Source: Actinomycetales bacterium
GTDB lineage: Bacteria > Actinomycetota > Actinomycetes > S36-B12 > UBA5976
Length of the DNA: 64,000 bases
NCBI GenBank assembly: GCA_027484085.1
Contig: JAIXQF010000001.1
Coordinates: 68,742 to 132,741, forward strand
Reading direction: 5' to 3'
Position numbers and translations under genes: made by a program
In this document: positions 9,246 through 18,923 of the stretch, piece by piece
Numbering within the stretch: position 1 is the first letter of the stretch
Layout: each line of letters starts with the position of its first letter
The notes under the pieces: generated by a model
Database searches by the model: none
What the model saw: the letters and a program-made list of their open reading frames with translations, nothing else
Told to the model about the DNA's origin: nothing

Positions 9246-9318
9246 GGTTCAAGTAAAAACCGCCTGAAACTTTCGAAAATAGAATTTCTCTGCGATCGCT
9301 TGCTCGCGCCTACTGCCT

Positions 9319-10008
9319 TTGAGGCCATTTGCTGATTACTTTAAATGGGTGAGTGGTGTTGTACGTCCAGTTGGACCTGAAGAACCAATGGTCTATTGGC
9401 GACGTCGACTAGTCATCGGCCTGGCTACCATTGTGACTTTGATCGTGCTGATTAACAGTTTCACTGGTGGTGACGATCCGGTACCTACCGCAGCGTCAGC
9501 CTCACCAAGCGCAACAGATTTAGTTACTTCACCAGAACCGACAGCATCACCAAGTGCTGTTGATTCAGCAACTCCAGATACTACCCAGCCAACCGAGCAA
9601 CCTTCGACCCCAGCCGTTGCCGACGGTGAATGTTCTGACACTGATACTTCGCTGAGGGTCACTATTGACCGTGGCACAACTGCAGTTGGCGAAGGTGTCC
9701 ACATAAGCATGATCCTTAAAAACATTTCCACCACAACTTGCAAGCGTGACGTCGGAAGCGGCGCGAATGAAGTCACGGTAACTTCTGGCCCTGCTTTGAT
9801 CTGGTCCACGGATCACTGCAATCCAAGTACCGACAAAGACTTAGTTGAATTGGCTCCTGGCCAAGAATGGAAAGTCAAAGTTGTTTGGATTGGCAAGCTG
9901 ACTGGTGAGGGCTGCAAGGTCAAAGACTTTGCGGAACCAGGTGCGTATTGGGTTAACGGTAGAAATGCCAGCCTAAAGAGCGATGGCGTTAGGTTCGTTG
10001 TTGAGTAA
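9319..10008 (+). CDS. Membrane-anchored extracellular protein with Ser/Thr/Pro linker, unknown function
   Basis: TM RLVIGLATIVTLIVLINSF then SPSATDLVTSPEPTASPSA linker, C-terminal beta-rich domain; TTG start uncertain. Confidence 0.6.
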   Translation: MRPFADYFKWVSGVVRPVGPEEPMVYWRRRLVIGLATIVTLIVLINSFTGGDDPVPTAASASPSATDLVTSPEPTASPSAVDSATPDTTQPTEQPSTPAVADGECSDTDTSLRVTIDRGTTAVGEGVHISMILKNISTTTCKRDVGSGANEVTVTSGPALIWSTDHCNPSTDKDLVELAPGQEWKVKVVWIGKLTGEGCKVKDFAEPGAYWVNGRNASLKSDGVRFVVE

Positions 10009-10023
10009 GAGTTCCTTGCGTTA

Positions 10024-11115
10024 CTAAACGTAACGTTCTAGCAAGCTAGCTTCGGCTACTCGCGACAGATTCTCACGAATGGCTCGCGCTCTTGTCTCAC
10101 CAACACCTTCAACGTCTCGAAGTTCATCCGCTGAGGCAGATAGTAAGTTTTGCAAGCTACCGAAATGCTGAATTAGGTTTTCAAAGATTTGCTCTGGAAG
10201 CCTTGGAACTTTTGCCAGCAAACGGAATCCTCGTGGATGAATCACATTGTCTAGGGATTCAGTGTCGCTTGGAAGTCCAATTACCTCAGCAATGTTTGAA
10301 ACATCTAGCAATGAAGTTGCATCCAGTTCGGCAATGCCGGTCAGAATCCCTTCGGCCTTATTGGCTTTCCGTCCACCTGATGGCATGTAATCCCGAATAA
10401 TGAATCCAAGATCAGCAGCGGTACCAGACACCAGTTCTTCAAGCTGCAAAGACAGCAATCGACCATCAGTACCAAGTTCAACTACATATGCCGAAATTTC
10501 ATTTGAGATTCGTCGAACCATTTCATGGCGTTGAACGACCGTGGCAACGTCTCGAGTCGTTACTAGGTCCTCAATCTCCATAGTTGAAAGAGAACCTGCA
10601 ACTTCATCCAATCTGGCTCGGTATCTTTCCAATGTAGCCAAAGCTTGATTTGCCTTGGAAAGAATTGTTGCTGAATCTTCGAGGACATAGCGCACACCAT
10701 CTAGGTAGAGCGCGATGATACGCATAGATTTACTAACGCTCAGGACTGGCAGATTTGACTGTCGGGAAACGCGATCAGCAGTGCGATGCCTTGTGCCTTG
10801 TTCGTTCGTTGGAATCGATGGGTCCGGTAACAATTGGACTGCAGCTGAAACAATCTTCGTGGCGTCGCGATCACAAATTACAGCCCCGTCCATTTTTGCT
10901 AATTCGCGCAAACGCGTGGCAGTGAAATCAATATCGATATCGAACCCACCGCTGCTGATTGCATTAATTGTTTTGTCTTGGCCTAAGACAATTAACGCAC
11001 CGGTGTTGCCTCGCAAGATTCGCTCTAGGCCGTCGCGCAATTCGGTACCAGGGGCAACTTGTGCCAAAACAGATCTCAATAATTCAGCTGAGTTCACTTG
11101 CTCTTTGGATGCCAC
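10024..11115 (-). CDS. disA: DNA integrity scanning diadenylate cyclase DisA
   Basis: DAC motifs MDGAVICD (DGA) and GTRHRTADR (RHR); C-terminal HhH VEGVGETRARAIRE. Confidence 0.95.
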   Translation of the reverse strand: MASKEQVNSAELLRSVLAQVAPGTELRDGLERILRGNTGALIVLGQDKTINAISSGGFDIDIDFTATRLRELAKMDGAVICDRDATKIVSAAVQLLPDPSIPTNEQGTRHRTADRVSRQSNLPVLSVSKSMRIIALYLDGVRYVLEDSATILSKANQALATLERYRARLDEVAGSLSTMEIEDLVTTRDVATVVQRHEMVRRISNEISAYVVELGTDGRLLSLQLEELVSGTAADLGFIIRDYMPSGGRKANKAEGILTGIAELDATSLLDVSNIAEVIGLPSDTESLDNVIHPRGFRLLAKVPRLPEQIFENLIQHFGSLQNLLSASADELRDVEGVGETRARAIRENLSRVAEASLLERYV

Positions 11116-11189
11116 GAAATTTCTTTCTCACTGGAGTTGAGTTGATTCTACGGCTGATGACAACCATTTTGTAACATCCGTCGAGGAGT

Positions 11190-12563
11190 TTAGATTGCCT
11201 TTACCGCATCTGTCAGCGACCCGACCTCGATGAGTCGAAGTCCCTTAACTCCAGACGGTAGGCGAGTGCCCTTTGGCACCAGCGCCGTCTTGAAACCGAT
11301 TCGGGCGGCTTCACTTAACCTCTGGTTCATTCCAGGAACTGGTCGAACGTCACCGCTAAGAGCCACTTCTCCGATTGCAACTAAGTCAATAGGAAGTGCC
11401 GCATCTCTGGCTGCCGAAGTAATTGCCAAGCACATGGCTAAATCCGCACCAGGGTCAGAAATCTTGGCACCAGCAACCGTGGCTAGGTATACATCTTTAT
11501 CCCATAACTTCAATCGAGCTGCCCGTTCCGTGACTGCGATCAGCATGGCCGCTCGAGCATTGTCAAAGCCGGTGGTTCGGCGCATTGGGTTGTTGCCTGG
11601 ACTCGTTGTGGTCAGTGCTTGAACCTCAACCAACAATGCCCGCCGACCTTCGAGCGTGATTGCTATGCAGGTACCGGGAATTGCTTGATCGCGCTGGGAT
11701 CGAAACAGCGTGCTGGGATCGGTTACCTGGCGCAATCCATCATCAGCTTGTTCAAAACAGGCAACCTCATCAGCTGGCCCGTATCGATTTTTGTTCGCTC
11801 GAAGCAATCGCAATGGAGTGCCTCGGTCGCCTTCAAAGGTAAGCACGGTGTCGACTAAGTGCTCAAGTGATCGCGGACCGGCAACTGAGTTATCTCTAGT
11901 TGATTGCCCAATAAGTAACAACGGCATCCGACGACCTTTGGCGGCTCGGGTTAAAACTTGTGTGACTTCGTGTACCTGAGCCACACCACCAGCTCTGCCG
12001 TCTAATTCGGCAGAAGCAATGGTTTGCACGCTGTCGACAATTAACAAGTCTGGATCAACGTCTTCAACGTGACCGAGCAACACCGCTAAATCAGTTTCGT
12101 CAGCTACTAGCAAGGTGTCTGCGTTAACTCCGATGCGTCTGGCGCGAATACCAATTTGTTCGGCTGACTCTTCTCCGGAAATGTATAAAACTTTGCGTGG
12201 CTTGCCAGATGCGCGAGCAAACTTGTCTGCCGCCTCGAGAAGTAAAGTTGATTTTCCAACTCCTGGTTCGCCAGCCAGTAAGACACATTGGCCAGCAACT
12301 AGACCGCCACCAAGCACTCGGTCGAACTCTTCGATTCCAGTCGAGGTGCGTTCAACTTCTCCGAGCGGGATATCTTTGACAGCTCTGGCAGGCTTGCCAG
12401 GGGCAACACCAGTAGTTGAAGTTCGCAGTCCAGCTCCACTAGCTGCAACAGAGGATTCAGTTACAGAACTCCAGGCTTGGCATTCTGGGCAACGCCCAAC
12501 CCACTTGTGACCAGTCCAGCCACACTCGGTGCACTTGTAAGTTGCGCGAACTGCTTTTGCCAT
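11190..12563 (-). CDS. radA: DNA repair protein RadA
   Basis: CTECGWTGHKWVGRCPECQAW zinc finger; Walker A GEPGVGKSTLL; KNRYG motif. Confidence 0.95.
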   Translation of the reverse strand: MAKAVRATYKCTECGWTGHKWVGRCPECQAWSSVTESSVAASGAGLRTSTTGVAPGKPARAVKDIPLGEVERTSTGIEEFDRVLGGGLVAGQCVLLAGEPGVGKSTLLLEAADKFARASGKPRKVLYISGEESAEQIGIRARRIGVNADTLLVADETDLAVLLGHVEDVDPDLLIVDSVQTIASAELDGRAGGVAQVHEVTQVLTRAAKGRRMPLLLIGQSTRDNSVAGPRSLEHLVDTVLTFEGDRGTPLRLLRANKNRYGPADEVACFEQADDGLRQVTDPSTLFRSQRDQAIPGTCIAITLEGRRALLVEVQALTTTSPGNNPMRRTTGFDNARAAMLIAVTERAARLKLWDKDVYLATVAGAKISDPGADLAMCLAITSAARDAALPIDLVAIGEVALSGDVRPVPGMNQRLSEAARIGFKTALVPKGTRLPSGVKGLRLIEVGSLTDAVKAI

Positions 12564-12643
12564 GACCTTAGGTTACGCGCTGACACCGACACGTGTGGCT
12601 CGTGGAGTGGCTAGGAAGAAAAGCCGGGGCTGTGAATAAATTC

Positions 12644-13426
12644 TTAGGAGTTTGGCGTTGCAGGATGGATGGCAAGGTACTTGATGGCGCGAGTGTTATC
12701 TGAAGCTCTTGCAGCTGCAATCATTTCTTCACGCGCCTGGCAATGGTCTGCCAGAATCTTGTAAGCCTTCTTGCCCATCAAAGCAGTCAGTTCTGGTTCG
12801 TAGGACTGGTAAACCGCGCGAGCACCAACGTGAGCTTCGGTAGCTGTCGTACAGTACCAATCTAGATCTTCGCCGCCAGGGCCCCAGCCGCGTCGGTTGT
12901 ACTCTTCGATACCGATCACAATGATGTCGACGTCATCCGGACGCTTAACTTCTTCAAAAGTTCGACGAATCGGAAGTTCCCAGCAAACCTGCGGCTTGGT
13001 GACCAGCGGATTTACCCCAAGTTGGCCAGCGAGGATGTGTAGCGAACAGCCATCGCCACCTTCAAATCCGTTGCGGTTGTGGAAAATGCAAGCACCGTTG
13101 TAAGCACGGGTTTTCTTGGCACCATCATCGTCTTTCTCGAACATGCCATTCTTGTGGCCCTCTTTGTGGTTCTGCCAAATTTCTGGAGTCAGCATCGCTG
13201 CATACTTTTTGGTGTTCTTTAAATCTTCTTTGTCTGCAATGTGTGCGCCAAGATTGCAGCAACCTACGTCTGGATTCTCTTTGTCGATTCCTTTACAGCC
13301 GTTACCCCAAATGCAGGTCCAGCGACTAGTTAGCCAAGTCAGATCGCAACGGTACAAATTAGTGTCGTCTTCGGGATCAACGAACTCGACCCAAGCGCGA
13401 GGGAAATCTTGATTCTTTTCAACCAC
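12644..13426 (-). CDS. Cys-rich conserved protein, DUF3109/YkgJ-like (putative metal or Fe-S binding)
   Basis: Spaced Cys: RCDLTWLTSRWTCIWGNGCKG, GCCNLGAHI, GACIFHN, GDGCSLH, KPQVCWELPI. Confidence 0.5.
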   Translation of the reverse strand: MVEKNQDFPRAWVEFVDPEDDTNLYRCDLTWLTSRWTCIWGNGCKGIDKENPDVGCCNLGAHIADKEDLKNTKKYAAMLTPEIWQNHKEGHKNGMFEKDDDGAKKTRAYNGACIFHNRNGFEGGDGCSLHILAGQLGVNPLVTKPQVCWELPIRRTFEEVKRPDDVDIIVIGIEEYNRRGWGPGGEDLDWYCTTATEAHVGARAVYQSYEPELTALMGKKAYKILADHCQAREEMIAAARASDNTRAIKYLAIHPATPNS

Positions 13427-13494
13427 GAATAAATCTTATTGGGCTTGGGAGTGCTGGCGCGCACTGCACCTAGCCCACTAGTAATCTTTTTGCT

Positions 13495-14430
13495 ATGCGA
13501 ATGGGAGTTTTGGACGTAGGTTCAAACACCGTTCACCTCTTGATAGTTGATGCTCACGCAGGTGCTGCACCGATTCCTGCGATGTCTCAGAAATATGAAC
13601 TTCGTCTAGCCGAGCAATTAAAGGATGATGGCGACTTAAAGAAGTCATCCATAAAATCTCTGATTGAAGTATTGAATGAGTGCAACAAATTCATCGTCGA
13701 TCATGATTGTGATGAGTTGTTAGCCTTTGCTACTTCGGCATTGAGAGAGTCAAAAAATTCTGAAGCGATTCTCGAGCAGATAAAGAATGAAACCGGAATC
13801 GACCTTCAAGTATTAGATGGCGAGCATGAAGCCATCCTTACGTTCCTAGCCGTTCGCCGATGGTTCGGCTGGTCTTCTGGTCGACTATTAGTAGCGGATA
13901 TCGGAGGCGGTTCATTAGAAGTCGCGATTGGACCTGACGAGTATCCAGAACTTGCCACATCTACTCCTCTAGGAGCTGGACGCTTAACCCGCGAATTCTT
14001 TACATCTGAAATTCCGAGCGCAAACGAAATCAAACAATTGCGAAACTATGTAAAGAAAACTTTGGAAACAGATTTCTCAGGTTTGCTAAAAAGTGAATTC
14101 GATCACGCAGTGGGTACGAGTAAGACTTTCAGGCAGCTTGCCCGTATCGGTGGTGCTGCACCAGCCAGTGAAGGTCAACGCGTTCAAAGAGAACTCAAAT
14201 TCTCTTCAGTATCAAATTGGGTGCCCAAGATTGCGCAGATGAACTATGCACAACGGGCTCAGTTACCAGGTGTTTCCGCAGGTCGAGCCGAACAGTTGCT
14301 AGCCGGTGCCATCGTCGCTCAAGAGACCATGGAGTTTTTGAAGTTAGATACTTTAGAAATCTGCCCGTGGGCACTCCGAGAAGGAATTATCCTGCGCCGC
14401 TTGGACTGGTTTGCCGACGATGCCGAGTAG
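13495..14430 (+). CDS. Exopolyphosphatase / pppGpp phosphohydrolase (Ppx/GppA)
   Basis: VLDVGSNTVHLLIVD; ATSALRES; ADIGGGSLEVAIG. Confidence 0.9.
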   Translation: MRMGVLDVGSNTVHLLIVDAHAGAAPIPAMSQKYELRLAEQLKDDGDLKKSSIKSLIEVLNECNKFIVDHDCDELLAFATSALRESKNSEAILEQIKNETGIDLQVLDGEHEAILTFLAVRRWFGWSSGRLLVADIGGGSLEVAIGPDEYPELATSTPLGAGRLTREFFTSEIPSANEIKQLRNYVKKTLETDFSGLLKSEFDHAVGTSKTFRQLARIGGAAPASEGQRVQRELKFSSVSNWVPKIAQMNYAQRAQLPGVSAGRAEQLLAGAIVAQETMEFLKLDTLEICPWALREGIILRRLDWFADDAE

Positions 14431-14492
14431 CCCCTATACCCCGTAAAGTTGGGGCTAGATCCTGCGTCAGGATCATTAAAGGTGGGAGAGAC

Positions 14493-15422
14493 ATGCTTCG
14501 CGAATTACTAGTTGCCGCTTCACGTAGTGAGAAGTTAGAACATCTAGTTTCGACTTCGCCATTAAGCCGCGGGGTTGTAAACCGATTTGTTGCCGGAACT
14601 ACAACTGCTGATGTGGTTTCTACAGTTCAGAACCTTCATGATCTTGGACTCCTAGCAACTGTGGATCGCCTTGGTGAAGACACTTTGGATCGTGCTGCCG
14701 CAGACGCAACCGTAGCTGACTACAAGGATGTTCTCCGCGCACTTTCTGCCGCGGGACTATCGGATAGCGCAGAAGTTTCTGTGAAGTTATCCGCGGTCGG
14801 CCAGGCGCTTGGCGATAGTGGCGAGAGTATCGCACTAGAAAATGCGCTAGAAATTTGTTCAATTGCAAAACAAGTTGGAACAACGGTTACTTTCGATATG
14901 GAAGACCACACCACAATTGATTCAACATTGCGCATCCTGTCCCAGGTTAGAAAAGAGTTCCCAACTACTGGTGGCGTACTGCAAGCTCAATTGCATCGCA
15001 CCGAAGACGATGTTGCTGCGCACTCCTATAACGATTCTCGGATCCGACTTTGCAAAGGCGCTTATGCAGAGGCAGCGGATGTTGCATTTGTGGATCGCGG
15101 CGAAATTGATAAAGCCTACGTGCGCAGTATGCGGACCTTGATCGAGTCAGACGCGTACCCAATGTTGGCAACTCATGATCCTCGCCTGATTCAGATTGCT
15201 CAGGCGCTTGCACTTCAAACCGGCCGAGCCAAAGACACGTTCGAATTCCAAATGCTTTTGGGCGTGCGACCTGAAGAACAAATTCGACTGGCTGAACTCG
15301 GCCACAAGGTACGCGTATATGTTCCTTACGGCGACCAGTGGTACCCATACTTGATGCGCCGCATGGCGGAAAAGCCAAGTAACTTGGCACTTTTCATGCG
15401 CTCCTTAGTTTCGAAAAGTTAG
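14493..15422 (+). CDS. Proline dehydrogenase
   Basis: ProDH fold: SVKLSAVGQALG, DMEDHTTIDSTL, RLCKGAYAE, ATHDPRLI, YGDQWYPYLMRR; start revised from 14217 to MLRELL. Confidence 0.9.
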   Translation: MLRELLVAASRSEKLEHLVSTSPLSRGVVNRFVAGTTTADVVSTVQNLHDLGLLATVDRLGEDTLDRAAADATVADYKDVLRALSAAGLSDSAEVSVKLSAVGQALGDSGESIALENALEICSIAKQVGTTVTFDMEDHTTIDSTLRILSQVRKEFPTTGGVLQAQLHRTEDDVAAHSYNDSRIRLCKGAYAEAADVAFVDRGEIDKAYVRSMRTLIESDAYPMLATHDPRLIQIAQALALQTGRAKDTFEFQMLLGVRPEEQIRLAELGHKVRVYVPYGDQWYPYLMRRMAEKPSNLALFMRSLVSKS

Positions 15423-15431
15423 GACTGCAAC

Positions 15432-16229
15432 ATGACTACCGCCATTATCGGGGCTGGCGTTATGGGCGAGACCCTATTAGCCGGTCTATTGCGAGCTGGA
15501 GTTTCTAAATCAGATCTTTTGATTGCAGATCGTCGAATTGAAAGATCAGCCGAAGTTACCCAAGCACATGGTGTTGCAAATGGCACCAACCAGGAAGTGT
15601 CGGCAAAAGCCGAAACTGTGGTCCTAGTTGTTAAGCCGCAAGACATGGCAATTGTTCTTGGAGAAATCAAGGATTCAATTAAGCCAGGCACTCTTGTGGT
15701 CTCACTTGCAGCTGGTATCACGACTAGCTTCATGGAAGATATACTGCCAGCACAAACTCCTGTGATTCGAGTAATGCCAAATACGCCAGCGTTGGTAGAT
15801 CAGGGCATGGCTGCAATTAGTTCGGGCTCTAACAGCACAGAAGAGCACTTGTTAACGGTTGAGAAGTTACTTCGCAGCGTTGGTCAAGTAGTCAGGGTTC
15901 CGGAGAAATACCAGGACGCCGTCACTGCGATTTCTGGCTCCGGACCGGCTTACATTTTTTACGTTGTTGAAGCAATGATCGAAGGCGGCGTGATGCTTGG
16001 TTTGCCTCGTGATGTGGCAAATGAGCTTGTGATGCAAACGGTTTATGGCGCCGCCACAATGCTTCGCGAAACCAAAGAACACCCGACAGTCTTGCGGGAG
16101 CAAGTAACCTCGCCGGGTGGTACGACTGTTGCAGCGTTGAGGCAGTTTGATGACTTCAAAGTTCGCGCAGCATTCCTAAGTGCGATGGAAGCGGCTCGAG
16201 ACCGTTCCAAAGAACTGGGTATGCAATAA
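15432..16229 (+). CDS. proC: Pyrroline-5-carboxylate reductase
   Basis: IIGAGVMGETLLAGLL; VIRVMPNTPALVDQGM; SGSGPAYIFY; VTSPGGTT. Confidence 0.95.
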   Translation: MTTAIIGAGVMGETLLAGLLRAGVSKSDLLIADRRIERSAEVTQAHGVANGTNQEVSAKAETVVLVVKPQDMAIVLGEIKDSIKPGTLVVSLAAGITTSFMEDILPAQTPVIRVMPNTPALVDQGMAAISSGSNSTEEHLLTVEKLLRSVGQVVRVPEKYQDAVTAISGSGPAYIFYVVEAMIEGGVMLGLPRDVANELVMQTVYGAATMLRETKEHPTVLREQVTSPGGTTVAALRQFDDFKVRAAFLSAMEAARDRSKELGMQ

Positions 16230-16244
16230 CCAGTTCTTTGGAAC
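16204..16244 (+). repeat. 15-bp perfect inverted repeat spanning the proC stop codon
   Basis: GTTCCAAAGAACTGG - 11 nt - CCAGTTCTTTGGAAC; no T-tract. Confidence 0.85.
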
Positions 16245-16452
16245 AAGTAAAAACAGCTCGAAATTATGTTTGCTCTGCAAACAAATAGAACCATGCCAAC
16301 AATAAATTACACGCGTGTAATTTGAGTTACTTTCTGAATCGACTTTCACTTGAGTCCCATTCGCCACTAATGTAAGCATCTACAAATGAGTGTGATGTTC
16401 AGCCCGGAGGGGAAGCCGGTGCTAGGCCCACACAGAATGGTTTTGGTGTTTT

Positions 16453-16659
16453 ATGGCTGCATCTAACGAGCGCCCTCTTGGAGAAGTTCGCTTCTTAACA
16501 GTTGCTGAAGTTGCAACAGCAATGCGGGTATCAAAAATGACTGTGTATCGCTTGGTTCACAATGGCGAACTACCAGCTGTTCAAGTTGGTCGCTCATTTC
16601 GAATTCCAGAACAAGCAGTACATACCTACTTACAAGAATCGTTTGTCGAAGCAGGTTAA
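16453..16659 (+). CDS. Excisionase-family helix-turn-helix DNA-binding protein (Rv0500A-like)
   Basis: FLTVAEVATAMRVSKMTVYRLVHNGELPAVQVGRSFRIPE; between proC and bS22 as in other actinobacteria. Confidence 0.9.
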   Translation: MAASNERPLGEVRFLTVAEVATAMRVSKMTVYRLVHNGELPAVQVGRSFRIPEQAVHTYLQESFVEAG

Positions 16660-16752
16660 TCTCTTTGGGATTTAGAGAAATCTAGTCCTAAGTTAAGTTC
16701 GTTAAAGCACGCACGTAGACTCAGTTAAACAACATAAGAAAAGGTGGTCCAA

Positions 16753-16854
16753 ATGGGCTCGGTGATCAAGAAGCGCCGCAAGCGCATGGCCAAGAAGAAG
16801 CATCGCAAAATGCTAAAGAAGACGCGTTCACAGCGTCGTAACAAGGGTAAGTAA
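16753..16854 (+). CDS. Small ribosomal protein bS22 / AURKAIP1-COX24 domain protein (33 aa)
   Basis: Read directly, not in ORF track: MGSVIKKRRKRMAKKKHRKMLKKTRSQRRNKGK; upstream AAGGTGG. Confidence 0.9.
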   Translation: MGSVIKKRRKRMAKKKHRKMLKKTRSQRRNKGK

Positions 16855-16866
16855 ACCCAAAAAACT

Positions 16867-17709
16867 TCAGGCGCGGGAGCGCCGGGTGGCAGCAATTGCT
16901 ATCCCGGCACCCGCGCTTACTAATGCAATCGCAGTTGCGCCCGCAGGTATGCCATAGCGCTTAACTAATCTTTGTCTGCGGAAATCATGTACCGGCCAAC
17001 CATTTTCGATGGCGTGATTTCGCAATGTCGAATCCGGATTAACGGCTGTTGGATTTCCAACGCTGTTCAATAGCGGGATGTCATTACTGGAATCTGAGTA
17101 AGCAAAACTGTGGGTTAAATCCAAACCATGTTCAATAGCTAACTTTTCAACTGCGATCGATTTTTGCTCACCATGCATCGGTGGATTTTTTAGTCGCCCG
17201 GTGTAGACACCGTTTTCAACTTCACTTACAGTCGCAATCGCGCCACTCAATCCGAGTCTCGTTGCAATGATGTTTGCCAATTCAATTGGCGCGGCCGAAA
17301 CTAACCAAACTTGATGACCGGCAGCGCGATGCGTGTGTGCCAATTGCACAGTTCCTGGCCAAACTTTGTCGGCCATGATTTCGTCATAAATTTCTTCGGA
17401 TAGCCCGATTACTTCTTCGGTAGTTCTGCCAGTCACAAATGAAAGGGCATCTTCCGTGATGCGAGCCATGTCGGCAAGATTCTCAGATCCAATAGTCAGA
17501 AACTTGCCTTGGGCAATTGCAAAGTTTGCCAAGTCTGTTGCGCTTAAAATTTTTCGGGCAAACAACCCTTTAGCTAAATGGAAGATGCTAGCCCCGCGCA
17601 TGATCGTGTTGTCGATGTCGAAGAAGGCACCAATTTTGTGGGGCTCAGGAATGTTCGTGTCGATAGGCATGGCAGAGTTCATAGGAATCTTTGATGAACT
17701 TATGCCCAT
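16867..17709 (-). CDS. HAD-IB family phosphatase (SerB-like)
   Basis: AFFDIDNTIMRGAS; VSAAP; AYSDSSNDIPLL; start revised to MGISSSK because the longer ORF overlaps the divergent gene. Confidence 0.85.
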   Translation of the reverse strand: MGISSSKIPMNSAMPIDTNIPEPHKIGAFFDIDNTIMRGASIFHLAKGLFARKILSATDLANFAIAQGKFLTIGSENLADMARITEDALSFVTGRTTEEVIGLSEEIYDEIMADKVWPGTVQLAHTHRAAGHQVWLVSAAPIELANIIATRLGLSGAIATVSEVENGVYTGRLKNPPMHGEQKSIAVEKLAIEHGLDLTHSFAYSDSSNDIPLLNSVGNPTAVNPDSTLRNHAIENGWPVHDFRRQRLVKRYGIPAGATAIALVSAGAGIAIAATRRSRA

Positions 17710-17770
17710 GTTTACAGGGTACTGGGAATGCAATGTGTCACACTGATTACATACCGATGGGAGCAATAAA

Positions 17771-18010
17771 GTGGATCCGCGTGTTGTACTCATTGGTAAA
17801 TCAGGCTGTCATTTATGCGATAACGCCAGGTTAATAATCGCCAAAGTGTGTGATGAACTTGGCGAAACTTGGGGTGAACTTTCAATTCTGGATGACCCGC
17901 AATTAGCTGACCAGTATTTTGAATCAATCCCGGTCGTAATGATTGACGGAAAAATTCATGACAAATGGCGAGTAGATGAAGCGCGTTTTCGCTCCGCATT
18001 AATGAAATAA
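17771..18010 (+). CDS. Glutaredoxin-like protein
   Basis: VVLIGKSGCHLCDNARLII..ESIPVVMIDGKIHDKWRVDEARF; GTG start. Confidence 0.8.
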   Translation: MDPRVVLIGKSGCHLCDNARLIIAKVCDELGETWGELSILDDPQLADQYFESIPVVMIDGKIHDKWRVDEARFRSALMK

Positions 18011-18162
18011 ATCGAGCAGTTTTTGCTCGTGCGTCAAGTCACACCAGTCACGTTCGTAACATCAAAAATCCTTGTTTTCCCTAGCACGAATTAGGGTGCC
18101 TGCGCCAATTTTGCACAGAGCGAAAAGGCGCATAACCTGATCGCCATACGGTCACAAAAAGG

Positions 18163-18876
18163 ATGGTTTTCATGCCGCTGTCGCAAGCGCCTGATGGGCA
18201 CGTAAGTGCTCGTGGTGTTATTCCTGACGCGACCGTCAGCCGTCTTCCGATGTATCACCGCAGCCTGCTCTCGTTAACTGCACGCGGAGTTATTCTGGTC
18301 TCGTCCGAAGAGTTGGCCGAGGCCAGCGGTGTGTCTAGCGCAAAACTTCGCAAAGATTTATCTTTCCTTGGTTCCTATGGAACTCGTGGCGTTGGTTACG
18401 ACGTTGAGTTCTTGCTTTACCAAATTGCACGTGCTCTCGGACTTACACAGGTCTGGCCAGTTGTGATTGTTGGAATCGGAAACCTTGGCAATGCCCTAGC
18501 TGGTTATCCAGGCTTTGCATCTCGTGGCTTTTCCGTAGTGGGCTTATTCGACACCGACCCAAAGCGCGTTGGGGAAACCGTAACCGTGGCAGGCAAAGAG
18601 ATTGTTGTATCTGACATTTCAAAATTGCCTCAGGTTGTTTTAAGCAGTGGGGCATCAATCGGAGTGATTGCAACTCCTGAAGCTGCTGCTCAAGATGTTT
18701 GCGATCTTATGGTTCGTAATGGCATCACAAGTGTTTTGAACTTTGCACCGGTACTAATCGAAGTACCTGAAGGTGTTGACGTGCGTCGCGTAGATCTTGC
18801 GACCGAACTACAGATTCTTGCATTCCACGAACAACGCAAATCTCAAAGTGCGTTGACTCAAGCGAATGCAGGATAA
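18163..18876 (+). CDS. rex: Redox-sensing transcriptional repressor Rex
   Basis: RLPMYHRSLLSL; SSAKLRKDLSFLGSYGTRGVGYDVEFL; VVIVGIGNLGNALAGY. Confidence 0.95.
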   Translation: MVFMPLSQAPDGHVSARGVIPDATVSRLPMYHRSLLSLTARGVILVSSEELAEASGVSSAKLRKDLSFLGSYGTRGVGYDVEFLLYQIARALGLTQVWPVVIVGIGNLGNALAGYPGFASRGFSVVGLFDTDPKRVGETVTVAGKEIVVSDISKLPQVVLSSGASIGVIATPEAAAQDVCDLMVRNGITSVLNFAPVLIEVPEGVDVRRVDLATELQILAFHEQRKSQSALTQANAG

Positions 18877-18923
18877 AAATGACTTCCCAAAGCAGCAAGT
18901 ACACAAACAAGGTAGGTGTGTAA

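Noticed and set aside
14217-14492. N-terminal extension of the proline dehydrogenase ORF overlapping ppx/gppA
   Set aside because: Out-of-frame read-through of the 3' end of the Ppx/GppA gene; ProDH homology begins at MLRELL (14493).
16397-16440. Resemblance of GGGGAAGCCGGTG..CACACAG to part of a cobalamin riboswitch core
   Set aside because: Too short; lacks the rest of the conserved core (the segment after CCGGTG) and is not upstream of a B12-related gene. Similarity is probably coincidental.
18013-18029. Hairpin CGAGCA-gtttt-TGCTCG after the glutaredoxin gene
   Set aside because: Short 6-bp stem without a following T-tract; plausible but unsupported as a terminator.
18094-18118. Possible Rex autoregulatory site upstream of rex (TGCGCCAATTTTGCACA)
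   Set aside because: Imperfect arms and 17-nt length instead of the 16/18-nt Rex geometry; too weak to call.
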